Of a stretch of DNA of 64,000 nt, positions 35,370 to 45,639 are shown piece by piece. The translations under genes and the position numbers were made by a program. The stretch is from Sclerodactyla briareus. Lineage: Eukaryota > Echinodermata > Holothuroidea > Dendrochirotida > Sclerodactylidae. The DNA lies in contig JAODTK010002087.1 of NCBI GenBank assembly GCA_026419785.1, positions 62,001-126,000 on the forward strand, given 5' to 3'. The notes below the pieces were generated by a model. That model was not told the origin of the DNA and searched no databases. It saw only the letters and a list, made by a program, of their open reading frames with translations. Position 1 is the first letter of the stretch. Every line of letters begins with the position of its first letter.

Positions 35370-35795
35370 AATATAATAATAATATATATATAAATATTCT
35401 CGTTCTTATAGCGCTTTTTCACGTCGAAGACATGGCTCAAGCGCTTCACGTATTACCCCTGATCATCATCAGTGACTTGTCACACCCGTACTATACAGCA
35501 CGCCCCCTCTAGCTTGTTCTCTCCAGACGCACTATTTCAGTACGCCCGTTTTTCGTGTCCCCCCGGTGACTTCCCAATAGGGCTGCCACATACAGCGATC
35601 GATAATCTTCACAAGTCACCTCACAAGGTACCCATTTTAACACTTGTTGGCGTGGGACCTTGTCAGGAGACAATGCCCTTTTTATCCAACAGCACTGGCG
35701 GCAAAGTCCTCGGGCTACCAATGGGCTCCGAACTGCAATCAATGGTTTGCAGTCTGGAGCTTCTACCGACTGAGCTAATCCTAAATAAATAAAAC
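35370..35795 (-). mobile_element. tRNA-derived SINE
   Basis: On the minus strand the element starts near 35781 with GGATTAGCTCAGTCGGTAG, a good RNA polymerase III A-box as in tRNA genes. A B-box-like TGCAGTTCGGAGCCC follows about 45 bases further in (near 35727-35741), but the intervening stem-loops do not fold as a working tRNA. The other end (35400-35450) carries TATAGCGCTTTTTCACG and CTCAAGCGCTTCACG, a conserved-tail pattern seen in several SINEs and LINEs of aquatic animals. The 3' side runs into TA-rich simple sequence (35364-35395). SINEs of this type are copied by a partner LINE. Family name not assigned. Confidence 0.6.
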
Positions 35796-36239
35796 CCTTC
35801 TAATCTCATTTATTTAACCATATTAAATTTGATCACATGTCATTTTGGAATTGTCACCATACCACTGATCATCACTCTAGGCGATGGAAGAGATTGAATG
35901 GAATCATTATCTATACCTAAAACTGGACCGGTGGAAATGTCGGTAGCCTCAAGTATGTGTTGAACCAACCTGTTCAGGCCTTTTGAACTAACCAATTAGT
36001 GGTCAGTATTTCACTACTTCTGTTGGTCAAGTGGTCATCGACTACGGTTTCTATCAAGCATACGATGCTGAATAATCGCCTGTTTACTTGAATTGTGAAC
36101 CCCCTATGTCCTGAGTGAATCACATGCTCTGGTGTAACGTGGTGGTTATCCTCGCCTGTTCCGTGAAAAATCGAACATATCTCGATTTCTAATATGGCTC
36201 CTTCCCTGCCTTTCGTGTTGAGCGCAACGTGTGTTGCAC

Positions 36240-36297
36240 GCAACACATACATACATACCCCCACACACGCGCGCGCGCGCACGCGCGCACGCGCGAC
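36240..36297 (+). repeat. CA/CG alternating purine-pyrimidine tract
   Basis: ACACATACATACATAC, then CACACACGCGCGCGCGC and ACGCGCGCACGCGCG. The alternating CG part is prone to left-handed DNA. Confidence 0.85.
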
Positions 36298-36628
36298 AGA
36301 CTGCATAGATTCTCTCACTTCATCATGAATTAAAAAGATGGTTCGACAAACATTCCTCCGATATTTTACAGGAGTTTCGCTTCATGTCGTTTCGTCTCAT
36401 TTTCCAAATTGAATACTGGAGATAATTCCGTTTAGTCCCTTGCAATCAGGCATGGTTATCCATACAAACTGGCTCTGGAATCAAAGAGCGGAGCGCATGT
36501 CGCAGCAATAATGTCCTTAGATCTGAACCTAATAGTTATCAATTTCTTCCTGAGGACATATGGGATTTCCATTCACGAAATTAATGTGAAAAAAGATGTT
36601 TTACCTGTGGAGTAGGGGGTTATAAAGT
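36298..36628. other. Intergenic, nothing recognised
   Basis: No domain or repeat was seen. Confidence 0.4.
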
Positions 36629-37714
36629 GGTGTCACGGACGGGCAAGAAATATCATGTCTATTCATGTTATGCCCATTTGCTCTGAATTCATGTGGTATG
36701 AAATTTTGTTGACAGTTGAATGTGAACTACAGCTGGTCTTTGTTCAAATGGGTCCCTTTTCTTCACCTCCAAATTGATCGATAGCCGGTCGTTCACCGGA
36801 TAGGCACGAATCGGGTCACGGACGGGACATTTACAAATGTCCGGACGAGGAACCTTGTTTGGACTCATGATTCAACCTGGAATATTCGTCTTCCAATTTT
36901 CAGAATGGAAATTTCACTAATTGATTTCACCCCAACATCGCTTCAACCCCTACATGCCTAAATATTTCCCCTAAGTCATAAGAATGATCCGACAGGAGTG
37001 GTCCTTCTCCCATACATACAGTGTGTAATTTGGAATGTCCTGTCTATTGAAAAAACCGTCAAATGTAAATGTTATCTTCTAAATAATTCCCTGAATAAGG
37101 CTATTAATTGGGACTTTTTTCTTTTCAAATTCCAATGAACGTTAATGGAACAATACCGAAACGAAATAAACTCATCCCAAGTCCGGTATGCCCCAAGTTA
37201 TGGGGAAAAAATTGTTGAGAAATGGGGCATTTTTCATTTCATTGTTCCATCAATTATGTAGATGTCACATTACTTGGCAAAACGATGTGTGGGGATAATT
37301 CCTTTGGTGATACAACCATATTTTATGACCATGTGATTTGCTTAACGATGGTTTAAGAGCGTTTGGGTTAACTATTTCTGGAATACTTTTCTTCTGTTAA
37401 TTACAAGGTCGTTACTTCATCTATTTTGGAAAAAATCTCACAATGGATGCATATCACTGATAAGTAAGAGGGTCTAAACATGTAATTGGACATTGGCAAT
37501 TTATCACTCGATTGAATATTCACATAAAAACGTCACGGACGGGACTTTTAGACTTCAGTTAATGAAACTGATTTATTTAAACTCATATGGGAACGAACAA
37601 GTTGTTCATTAATTTGCCATCAGCCATCCTCCATAACACATCCCCCGTTCGTCCGCGTGCAACCTCTGGTTTGAATATAGAGGCTAAAAATTCAATGTCC
37701 CGTCCGTGACACTA
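36629..37714. mobile_element. Candidate non-autonomous DNA transposon with GTCACGGACGGGAC ends
   Basis: TGTCACGGACGGG at 36631-36643 faces its reverse complement GTCCCGTCCGTGACA at 37697-37711, defining a 1.08 kb unit. Further direct copies sit inside at 36815-36828 and 37532-37545, each about 170-185 bases from an end. The interior is AT-rich, without a long frame or transposase motif. No convincing target-site duplication could be read, and the inverted match beyond the 14-mer is weak. A non-autonomous transposon with subterminal motif copies is the simplest reading; an alternative is a scattered binding-site array. Superfamily unknown. Confidence 0.5.
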
Positions 37715-37795
37715 ATTCGGGCACGTTATTATTAATTAATGTAATAAACCCTATTGTCGATGAAGAATTCACGCGAAAGGGGTCATTTTTGTAGC

Positions 37796-39380
37796 TCAGT
37801 CATTATGTGCTATCAGAATTATCCAAGCTTGATAGAAATATTGCACTTTACTCTCAATTTCCCTGTGCCGATTTACTGCGATGTACTCCTCGCTCTTCCT
37901 CTCGGGTTCCTCTACCTCGTAGTCTGATCCGAGGCCCATCCTTGGGCATCACCTCGTCTTCCGATTCTCGTAGGCCTCGTTCCTCACCCCTCCTTCTTCA
38001 CTGCCGATCGAAGACCCGCGGATGCCCTCCTCTGGTTCCTCGATCGTGGAGTCATTCACGCATGACCGCCCCAGATCCGACGGATCGCTGTCGTGGCAGT
38101 TACCGCATTGTCACGGTGCGATCCTGGTGTGGGGCATCATGACGGGCGATTGGTCGTAGATCTGTAGGTCGATATCCCCAAGCTCTCGTCCCGCATTGTC
38201 CGCGACGCCGCTCTCTTCTGCTTGCCCTCTTGCTCAAGGTCGCGTAGCAGCAGCATGAATAAATATCAGGACCAAGAAACTGAGGAACCCGCCGATGAAG
38301 ATCAGCGCACATATCAGCCAGGTCGGGAGACCGCCAGAGGCTATCTTGACCGCGACAGGTCGTAGTGCCGAGGTCGTGTGCTCCCGATCAGTTAACGGTA
38401 CGCCAGATCCTCCCGTGATATTGATATCGAAATGCGACTGAACGTCCGATTCTCGAATGAAGCTATCTTTGCCGTGCTTGTCGCATTCCCTACCTCGATA
38501 CTGGGACCGACTGAATCGTGGGTAGTCGTGTAACGGGGTTGCTGTCGGCTAACACTTAACATGAGGTCGAAGGTCTCGAGCATTCCCACCTCGCTTTCGG
38601 ATGGGAGATACTGACAATTGGCGGGTATTTAACCTGGATCGTTCCTCGCCCGCACTCTCCGGTAGTTTGCAGAAAGGAAGCTGTGCTTTGATTGGCCCGC
38701 AGAACATGAAAAGGTAAGAATTATCCTCCTCGCCTGTCAAAATCACTTGCTTGCCTGTCCGATGGTGGAAGTGACACTGTGGGCGATTGGATCAACCGTT
38801 GATCTACCGCTGGTAATCACACGGAAGCTGTTTTCCCTAGGAAGAGATACGCAATGACGTCACCGTCCAGCTGCCAGGGCACCCCACCAAAGCAGTGCCG
38901 TATAATTGGTATTTGTCCCATAATCATTGACCTCCGATCTTTGCAATCCAGACAGTTGACTTCCATGTCGATACCATAGGTTTGACCGTTAGCATAGCGT
39001 CCCTCTCGACCGTTCTAGAAGAGGATCCTGACTTTCTATAAATACAAGTGTATCTACCGCTACATCCTTCGGTAACGTGAATTACTCGTAGATTATAAAA
39101 TCCTCGTCGTGGTTCCCGGTGAACACGTACGAGGAATTCTCGATTCCTTTCCGGTTGGGTCCTAACGCTCCCTGATCGCGGGTCGACCCAAGTATACATC
39201 GACGTCCTAGGAATTCCGATTAGACGACCTGACAGTATTCGTGACGTTCTTACCAACCGCACCGATGACATCGAAGGGTTCCAAGAGTTATCTGTGGTGT
39301 GTCCTTTCGATCACGGTGGCTACAAACAAACCAGAAAACCAAGAGAACGAACAGACCGATACCGGGCGGTTCAAGGCCAT
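37796..39380 (-). CDS. Immunoglobulin-superfamily transmembrane receptor-like gene, frameshifted
   Basis: Begins at ATG 39380 with MALNRPVSVCSFSWFSGLF, a signal-peptide-like start. A first Ig domain (about 38980-39310) shows VIGAVGKNVT, YTWVDPRSG and YNLRVIHVTEGCSGRYTC, the V-set Y-x-C hallmark. A middle segment follows, then an inter-domain junction IQVKYPPIVSIS (near 38600-38640) and another Ig-like block with ECDKHGKDSF (near 38470). A transmembrane helix LPTWLICALIFIGGFLSFLV lies at about 38243-38331. The tail (~148 codons) carries IYDQSP, AYENR (YxN, Grb2-SH2 type, 37961-37975), SDYEV and EEYIAV (YxxV, 37874-37891), ending at TGA 37796-37798. Span is ~528 codons if uninterrupted. Several single-base frame changes mean it is either a pseudogene or damaged by sequencing error. 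No introns are evident. The region is clearly more CG-rich than its surroundings. The ligand is unknown; family resemblance suggests cell adhesion or immune recognition at the plasma membrane. Confidence 0.72.
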
Positions 39381-41184
39381 TTTGGATCACAGCATTTTGA
39401 TAAGATAAAAACGTTTCTCAAAGATGGCTAGGTTAAACCGATTTCAGATCTTAGAAGATCAGCAATCCAACTGTAGCACTGTTTACCTTTTCGATATATT
39501 AGTCTGCCACACAAGAACCTTGTGCTTTTTACGTGACTAGAATTGGACGCAGGCCACCGCCTATGAAACTCAAAACCTAGTACTACTAATACAACACAAC
39601 CCAGACAAAGAAAAAAAATGAACAGCCCAGGCTACAGTATGCCACATACTATAGCATGATGAGCTAAAGCCTGACGAGACAAAAACCGTCACGAAGGCAA
39701 CAGGCGACTAGAACAGTAAACAGATATAAAAATCAATAGTGAAAAATCTGAACTAACAAAGAAGAAGAAACTGCAAAATTGCAAAACAAAGCCATAGTAC
39801 AAAAGGAAAAACGACGCACAACCATGAACTAGAGAAGGAGAAGAACCCACCCAACCACAACCAGTACACACCCTGAGGGCGGGGATACACATAGTACACT
39901 ACAAGGGCGCACTGTGTGCACCCTGCCACTATAAACCCGATTCACCCAGGGAATCCCGTCGGATATAAAGAACATCAGGATCCCGCACCATATACGAAAG
40001 GACACGATAGGAACCCTAGCATAGTCTGCTTCCATACAGGAGGCACGTCCTTGGGAGAAGAGAGAGAGGGGGGGGGGGGATGATGGAAGAACGCTGGCCG
40101 ATTTCCCAATCGAAGAACAACGCATTACAGTACCGTAATGAGACAGATGTACGCAGAAGCAACAACAAATCTCTAACCGCGCAGGCCCTGTGGGAACCTG
40201 GCGGGAACTGGGGGCGACATGCCATAAATGACAACTCGCCCACTGACAGCCACCCTGTTACAACTTGCAAACCAGAGTTAACTCAACACTGAACCAATTC
40301 AACAGCATACACGTCGAGCAATGCAGCAAAAGATGCTGTAAAGTTTAACTGCTCCAGCAACTATCGCGAGGGCATTCTATACCCTCCTTACACCCCCCAC
40401 CATCCCTGGAGAGACGGAAAAGTTGATACGTAATTATTAATCTGGTGTGCCACGCACAGGAAATATCTTTGAGGCGATTGTAAAAAAAGAGTCTGCAGTT
40501 AACAGATCGCCAAACACTCGGAGACAGGGCAAAGTGTACACGGGAGGCTCCAACTATGGCAAGCATGGAACAATGTAAAGATGAGTACAAAGAAGAGGGG
40601 ACCACGTTCCCGCACTATTCTAGGTAGCGAATCACCCACTTGAATATAAACACGTGACGGTGCAAAGCCTTCTGCCAACTGTTCGCAAAGAGGCAGGCCC
40701 AGTAGAGCGAATAAAAAAAACCCAACCGCAAAAATTGGACAAAAACAAAGGCGCAAATCGTAAACGTCTTGGTAGCTCGGGCAAAATTGCCGGTGTGTTG
40801 TAGGATCAGTTGAACTGATTAGGAAACCTTTTTTTTTCTTGTATCCCTAACATCCACTCACATACCTACCCACTCAATCTTTCCCCTCTTGCAGATAGAA
40901 AATTATCAACAATTATAATAAACCCTGACAATGACACCATTGGAACAAACCATTACAGGCTTGGACCCAACATGTGGAAAACACTCTTTCTGGGTCACCA
41001 GCCAGCAGAACTAGAGTGGGATGTGTTGACAGACAAAATGATCCTTCCCTGGACAAAAAGCTCTGCTTACCTTGCTGGACCTGCTGACAGATGAATTAAA
41101 CAATATTGTTGCTTGCTGTGGAATAATATGAACAAGCCTCTCAGACTAACAGAGAGCTCAATGGAAATGTGAAATTGGGGTGAT
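39381..41184. other. Unassigned; plus strand rich in A and C
   Basis: From about 39590 to 40770 the plus strand is strongly A/C-biased (for example CAACCACAACCAGTACACAC near 39860) and the minus strand has several overlapping frames of 67-98 codons that are cysteine- and leucine-rich by composition. No LTR pair, domain or promoter could be demonstrated. G(11) lies at about 40069-40079. Confidence 0.4.
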
Positions 41185-41365
41185 TAATTGGTCTTCATTG
41201 AAATATAATCACACTATGCAAACAAAAATGTAACCAGCCTAGCCAGTAACATGCTTCACCCACCCACTAAGTTTCAACCTGATCGCATGTACGGTCTAGG
41301 AGTTATGAGTGAACTTGGCGAACAGAACGGACGGACATGACGACTTGTAGATCTGCTTACCCGCG
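41185..41365 (+). repeat. Dispersed repeat B, copy 1
   Basis: GTTTCAACCTGATCGCATGT, ACGGTCTAGGAGTTATGAGT and GACTTGTAGATCTGCTTACC recur at 43725-43845 with only small changes. Upstream, AACCAGCCTAGCCAGTAACA also matches. Confidence 0.85.
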
Positions 41366-41824
41366 CAGCTGGAAAAGCGAAGGGAAAGGAAATGTTCTCA
41401 AATGCTGCTAGAACCCTTTTTAGAAGTAAAAAAAACCCGCAACTTTGAAGGCAGGTGAACACACGCAAAGGAGGTCTATACAAGATGGTCCTCCTCACCA
41501 ATTTGGTTTTCGCTTACCCCATATAAAATAAAGAAAACTAGCGAAATAGGGGAGAACCGCGACAGGGTATCAGAGGAGAGGAACTATGACCCTGATTGAT
41601 AACAGTAACCTTCCCGGAAAAGAGCCCACCTACTACTGAAAGACTCCAACCGAGCTTCCACCAAGTCAATCCTCTCAGCCCAGGTGGCAGCCTCAGTGGT
41701 GCCATACCCAAACAAGATGCCGCTTACTTCAATTTGATAGTCAGTCCAAGACGCATCGCATCAAAAGGTAACTGGCGGCCGCGCCACCTCCCCAGCACAA
41801 ACCCGTCGTCTTGGAATGATTGAA
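41366..41824. other. Intergenic, nothing recognised
   Basis: A 75-codon plus frame (41596-41823) has no domain. Confidence 0.4.
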
Positions 41825-42480
41825 GGGCAATTGCAGGCTTGGATACGACAGAGTTACAATAAATATTGTGGATAATGGAAAACTGTATCTATACTTAGGT
41901 CCAACCCCATTTCAATATTATTTTCCTATGTGGAGTTATTGACCTTCAAAGTTTGCTCCATTAAGCAGAGAAATTGGGGCGATTCCCAATTGCGCAATAA
42001 CCATGACGTCACACATGGACAACACAGGAAATTATGCTATGTGTTTGATTGTTTCCTTTCGTTGAATAGTCAACATTTAGCAGAAGTTCTGTTGCCTTTC
42101 TCTCACCAAAGTAACCATCAATACCTACCAACCCACTACAGCAATCCTCTCCCATAGACTAAATGCTTTTCGGAGTGAAATTAATGTTTGAATTTCAATG
42201 GAGAACAAACTGAATGTTTGCAGGGTTGTGCAAGTATGACATCATTTATTATTGCATGATGGGATGCATTTCGATCTTGCGCAATACACATGCTTCACAA
42301 ACTTCAAATGACTATAACTTCGTGACAGAAAATCCTATGAACTTCCGGTTGGACTGACGCATTCAGTTTTTATCCAGCTATTGGATTAGCCCGTAGGAAT
42401 CATCCTTTCAGTGTACTTCAGCTGGCACCTGTTGCTTGTTGAAAAAGTGAGAGTACTTTCGATAAGGCTCTGAAGGATGA
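41825..42480 (+). repeat. Dispersed repeat family Z, copy 2 (longest)
   Basis: Contains GCAGGCTTGGATACGACAGA, CCCCATTTCAATATTA, ATGACGTCACACATGGACAA, CAACATTTAGCAGAAGTTCT, AAATGACTATAACTTCGTGA, CCTATGAACTTCCGGTTGGA and TATCCAGCTATTGGATTA. The second half matches the inverted copy at 45640-46180, the first half matches 31191-31490, so this copy bridges both. Confidence 0.7.
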
Positions 42481-42499
42481 AGGAAGCTGGTCAGATACA

Positions 42500-42890
42500 A
42501 TACAGGTGATATCGTCAGCAAGCAAGAGAAATAAGAGAGAAAGCGCTACTACTGCAAAAAAGATCGCTCGTCTTGAAACCCTGTTTAGTTGGCACCATCG
42601 CCTTTGCTTGAACAACAAATTTTAACGGAAAAGTCGCATCTAGATAATATTTATGAGAGCAAGATCGAGGGAATTATGTTCCGCTCGAGAGCTAGATGGA
42701 TCGAAAATTGCGAAAGAAATACGCAATATTTTCTCAATTGAAAAAACAAAAAAAAAAAAAAAACAATGAGATTACAAAAAAAGTTTCTGATGATATTGGG
42801 GCAGATATTTCAGATCCGGAGGTAATTTACAGAGAAAATATTTATAGAATCTATCAGAAGGTACTATTTGGATTACACTATTAATGCTTA
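42500..42890 (+). mobile_element. L1/Tx1-like LINE fragment (endonuclease-RT linker)
   Basis: The plus-strand translation gives TEKSHLDNIYESKIEGIMF, then RSRARWIENCERNTQYF, then, after a frame change in an A(16) run, NNEITKKVSDDIGADISDPE with EVIYRENIYRIYQKVLF. This order (leucine-rich helix, RSRARW-x-E-x-G-E-x-N-x-x-YF, then D-x-x-G-x-x-I-x-D-x-x-x-I) is characteristic of the segment between endonuclease and RT in L1/Tx1-clade LINEs. Neither flanking domain is present, so it is a short internal relic. Confidence 0.8.
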
Positions 42891-43649
42891 CACTGATTCG
42901 ATTGGATACTACTATTAATGACTAGTTGAAAAGTGGTTGTGAAGGTGGCTTATCAGAGAGTGAGTCCTGGAAAGCTATACAAAATACGCAATCCGGCAAA
43001 ATACCCCAATGAATTGCCAGTTGAGATTAACAGGATTTTTTTTCCGCCACATTGAACATTTGCTTCTTATGCCTCTAAATACAGGTTAATTGATAGGGAA
43101 AGTTACAGGAGCAGGGCAGGGAATTATTACCCCATTACCGGAAGAGGAAAACGTAAATATAACAGAAATTCTGCCCCCCCCCCAAAGAAAATCTTGAATA
43201 TGCGAAATTTCGTGAAAATTTCCAGTTTCCCTACGAAAAAAGCCCCCCCCCCCTCCTTGAATATGGCAGTTTGATAGATGATAGTGTGCAGCTGTTTTCC
43301 ACCCAAAAAAACAAACAAACATGTTATTGTAGCAATATATGGAGCTCTTAATGTCATTGATTGATGAAAACCCTAACTTTCATGGAATTTGGGCCAAAAA
43401 TTGTCATTTTCAGCTCTCGAATTTCGGCCTCCGTACACCCCACCCACTATATATAAAGATGCAACAAAAAAAATTGCATAGTGAGGGCGCTCTTTTGGTG
43501 GATTCACCTCTACTACTATTAAATGAGGAAATATCGTAACGCAAAATCCGGCGATAATGGTCGGTGCCGTTTGCCTTTCGAAGTTCAATCTTACATTCGA
43601 GATGTGTGCAGCCCTATTGAAACCAATTGGGGTAATTAATTGCATTCCA
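42891..43649. other. Intergenic with several C runs
   Basis: C(11) at about 43173-43183 and C(12) at about 43242-43253. Short frames on both strands follow the tracts. No gene was seen. Confidence 0.45.
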
Positions 43650-43850
43650 GTACATAGCAATCTAGTTCCACGCAGACAAAAATATGACTCAGCCTAGCCA
43701 GCATGCTTCATCCACCCACCATACAGGTTTCAACCTGATCGCATGTACGGTCTAGGAGTTATGAGTGAACGTGACGAAAAAAACGGACGAACGAACGGAT
43801 GGAGAGACATTATGACTTGTAGAGCTGCTTACCGCAGCTAAAACTTACAA
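43650..43850 (+). repeat. Dispersed repeat B, copy 2
   Basis: Direct-orientation copy of 41185-41365, 2.45 kb away. It includes an extra ACGGACGAACGAACGGATGG expansion near 43780 that copy 1 has only as a single ACGGACGGAC. Confidence 0.85.
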
Positions 43851-43854
43851 TGAT

Positions 43855-44010
43855 GTACGCTAAATTACACAATGTACGAAAGGTTACCAGCTTGTGCAGG
43901 CTGTAAACACCAACGATGTATAAAAATGAACCATGTTGAACAAACATTAGGCAGCAATGATGTACAAATAAGTACGCAACGATGTACAAAAATTAGTACA
44001 TGGATGGGCG
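43855..44010 (+). repeat. Imperfect array of AATGATGTACAAA motifs
   Basis: Variants of AYGATGTACAAA occur at about 43849, 43870, 43914, 43956 and 43979, with irregular spacing. Confidence 0.5.
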
Positions 44011-44621
44011 AATTGTAATCCGCACCCGAGTGGGTTTGGGAGGTCGCAACCGGTGCCTTCAGTGGGAGGGGGGGGGGGTGGTATCGTCCGGAGTCCGGGC
44101 TATCACCTGCATGACCCAACCCGGGACTACCAACCTGCTGAACCCGGGTGAGTGCAAGTGAACGATGGCGTTCCCCAAGGTGTGGTGTTTTGCGCCCACG
44201 CGTTAGCTAAGTCCTACTCAACATATCATGCTGAGTATATAGTTGACGTACAACTCAAAACAACAGGGACAACCAGTTGCCCGTGTGCATGGGGGGGGGG
44301 CGGTCATTTCATGCAATTGGGGGCATGCAAACCTATTCCGTAGGTTTTAAGGAGGGAGGTTATATGACATGAATATCCCTAAATTACCCTCCACTTTCTG
44401 AACACTCAAGATGGTCGCTCGTTCAGGTGGTCGTTGTACCCGTGCTCACACCAATGCATCTGTATGAGCTACAAAATCAATCATATTGTTACACGGTCCC
44501 ATCGTTAACGGTAAAGGCTGCTCGCCATTCTAAGAGAAATCATTTCAACAGAGTAGTTTTGCCACGCAAAAGGTGAATAACTGCAGTGTATCAGAACGGC
44601 GGAATAATATTTAGGATGTTC
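44011..44621. other. Intergenic, G runs
   Basis: G(11) lies near 44068-44078 and G(10) near 44291-44300, with proline/GGGT-type GC-rich text around 44020-44150. No gene was seen. Confidence 0.4.
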
Positions 44622-44885
44622 TCATTTTCAGTCTCGCGGACCCTTTCTCACTTTCGGTCTCGTGGATCCTTTCCCTCTTTCGGTCTCGCAGGCCCTTTTG
44701 ACATTTTGATCGTCCGTCTCGCGGACCTTCTCACTTTCGGTCTCGCGGACCCTTTCTCACTTCCGGTCTCGCGGACCCTTTCTCACTTCCGGTCTCGCGG
44801 ACCCTTTCTCACTTCCGGTCTCGCGGACCCTTTCTCAGTTTCGTTCTCGCGGACCTTCGGTCTCTTGGGCCGTCGGTCTCGTCAG
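44622..44885 (+). repeat. Minisatellite, 26 bp unit TCTCACTTYCGGTCTCGCGG ACCCTT type
   Basis: About nine units of GGTCTCGCGGACCCTTTCTC plus ACTTYC run head to tail; the central four (about 44730-44840) are almost identical and the outer ones degenerate. Because 26 is not a multiple of three, an open plus frame of 100 codons (44586-44888) repeats at 26 residues for every three units. I regard that frame as a by-product. Confidence 0.9.
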
Positions 44886-44909
44886 TAAAAACCTGTAACC
44901 GCCATTATT

Positions 44910-45492
44910 GTAGGGGAGACCGGGGCTATAGTTGTTACAGGGGTAAGTTGTTACCCCGAGTGCACATAGCTCTGTTGGCATGGGATGAATGGGCCTCGAA
45001 ATAACCCCATATACCTGCGTGATTGTGCCGGGCCTACTCTGGGGTTACGGGATATCCACGTTGCAATTTGACTTTAATTTTCTAAAAAATAATAACGATA
45101 TATAATTTTTGACGCCCCTAATGTAATATTCATGAACACCCGTACATTTCTCTGCAGCCACCTCAATTTTCCCATGTGTATTCAGTGACAGTATTGAAGC
45201 CTCGATTCACCATATTCAGATATTAGCATTCGGTTATAATTGGCCATAAGGTATTGCTATCACCATTCGAGACGATGTTGAAAATAATGCCAGAGTGAGA
45301 AGTTACACTATGTAAGTGTGGCATTAACTTACCATGTTGATGTGATAACATATACCTGTAGTTAACGACATAATCATGGAGATAAACAACTCGTAAGAAT
45401 TTTTTAATAAAAACTGATATTATGGGTAAAAAAAATGATACTATGGATAAAAAACTGAAAATTATAACAACTATAGCCCCGGTTCCCTCTAC
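44910..45492. mobile_element. 583 bp MITE with ~28 bp terminal inverted repeats
   Basis: GTAGGGGAGACCGGGGCTAT and AGTTGTTA at 44910-44937 pair with TTATAACAACTATAGCCCCG and GTTCCCTCTAC at 45463-45492; over 28 positions only a few differ. The interior is AT-rich and has no coding frame of interest. A second short inverted pair (GGGGTAAGTTGTTACCCC) lies just inside the left end. Any target duplication is at most a two-base AT and is not certain. The superfamily is not assigned; a transposase would have to be supplied from elsewhere. Confidence 0.8.
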
Positions 45493-45499
45493 ATGCATG

Positions 45500-45639
45500 C
45501 CAGCTGTGGAACATATTTTGTGACGTTAGCCGTCAATTGGAAAAATAAACGAATGAGTGTTCAATCCGATTGATTTCATTTTCATTATTCATTGTTCCAC
45601 TCCTTGATGGCAAAGCGAAATGAGACTTCAAGATTAACA
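45500..45639. other. Short intergenic spacer
   Basis: No feature was seen apart from a polyadenylation-like AATAAA at 45545. Confidence 0.4.

Noticed and set aside
35700..35785. A functional tRNA gene on the minus strand
   Set aside because: The A-box is good, but the arms do not form a cloverleaf and the sequence continues into a SINE body.
36974..37796. Extension of the Ig gene 3' into the neighbouring element
   Set aside because: The tail frame ends at TGA 37796-37798, and the DNA beyond is AT-rich with the 14-mer motif, consistent with a separate element.
44586..44888. 100-codon frame as a repeat protein
   Set aside because: It is the minisatellite read through; the composition is fully explained by the 26 bp unit.
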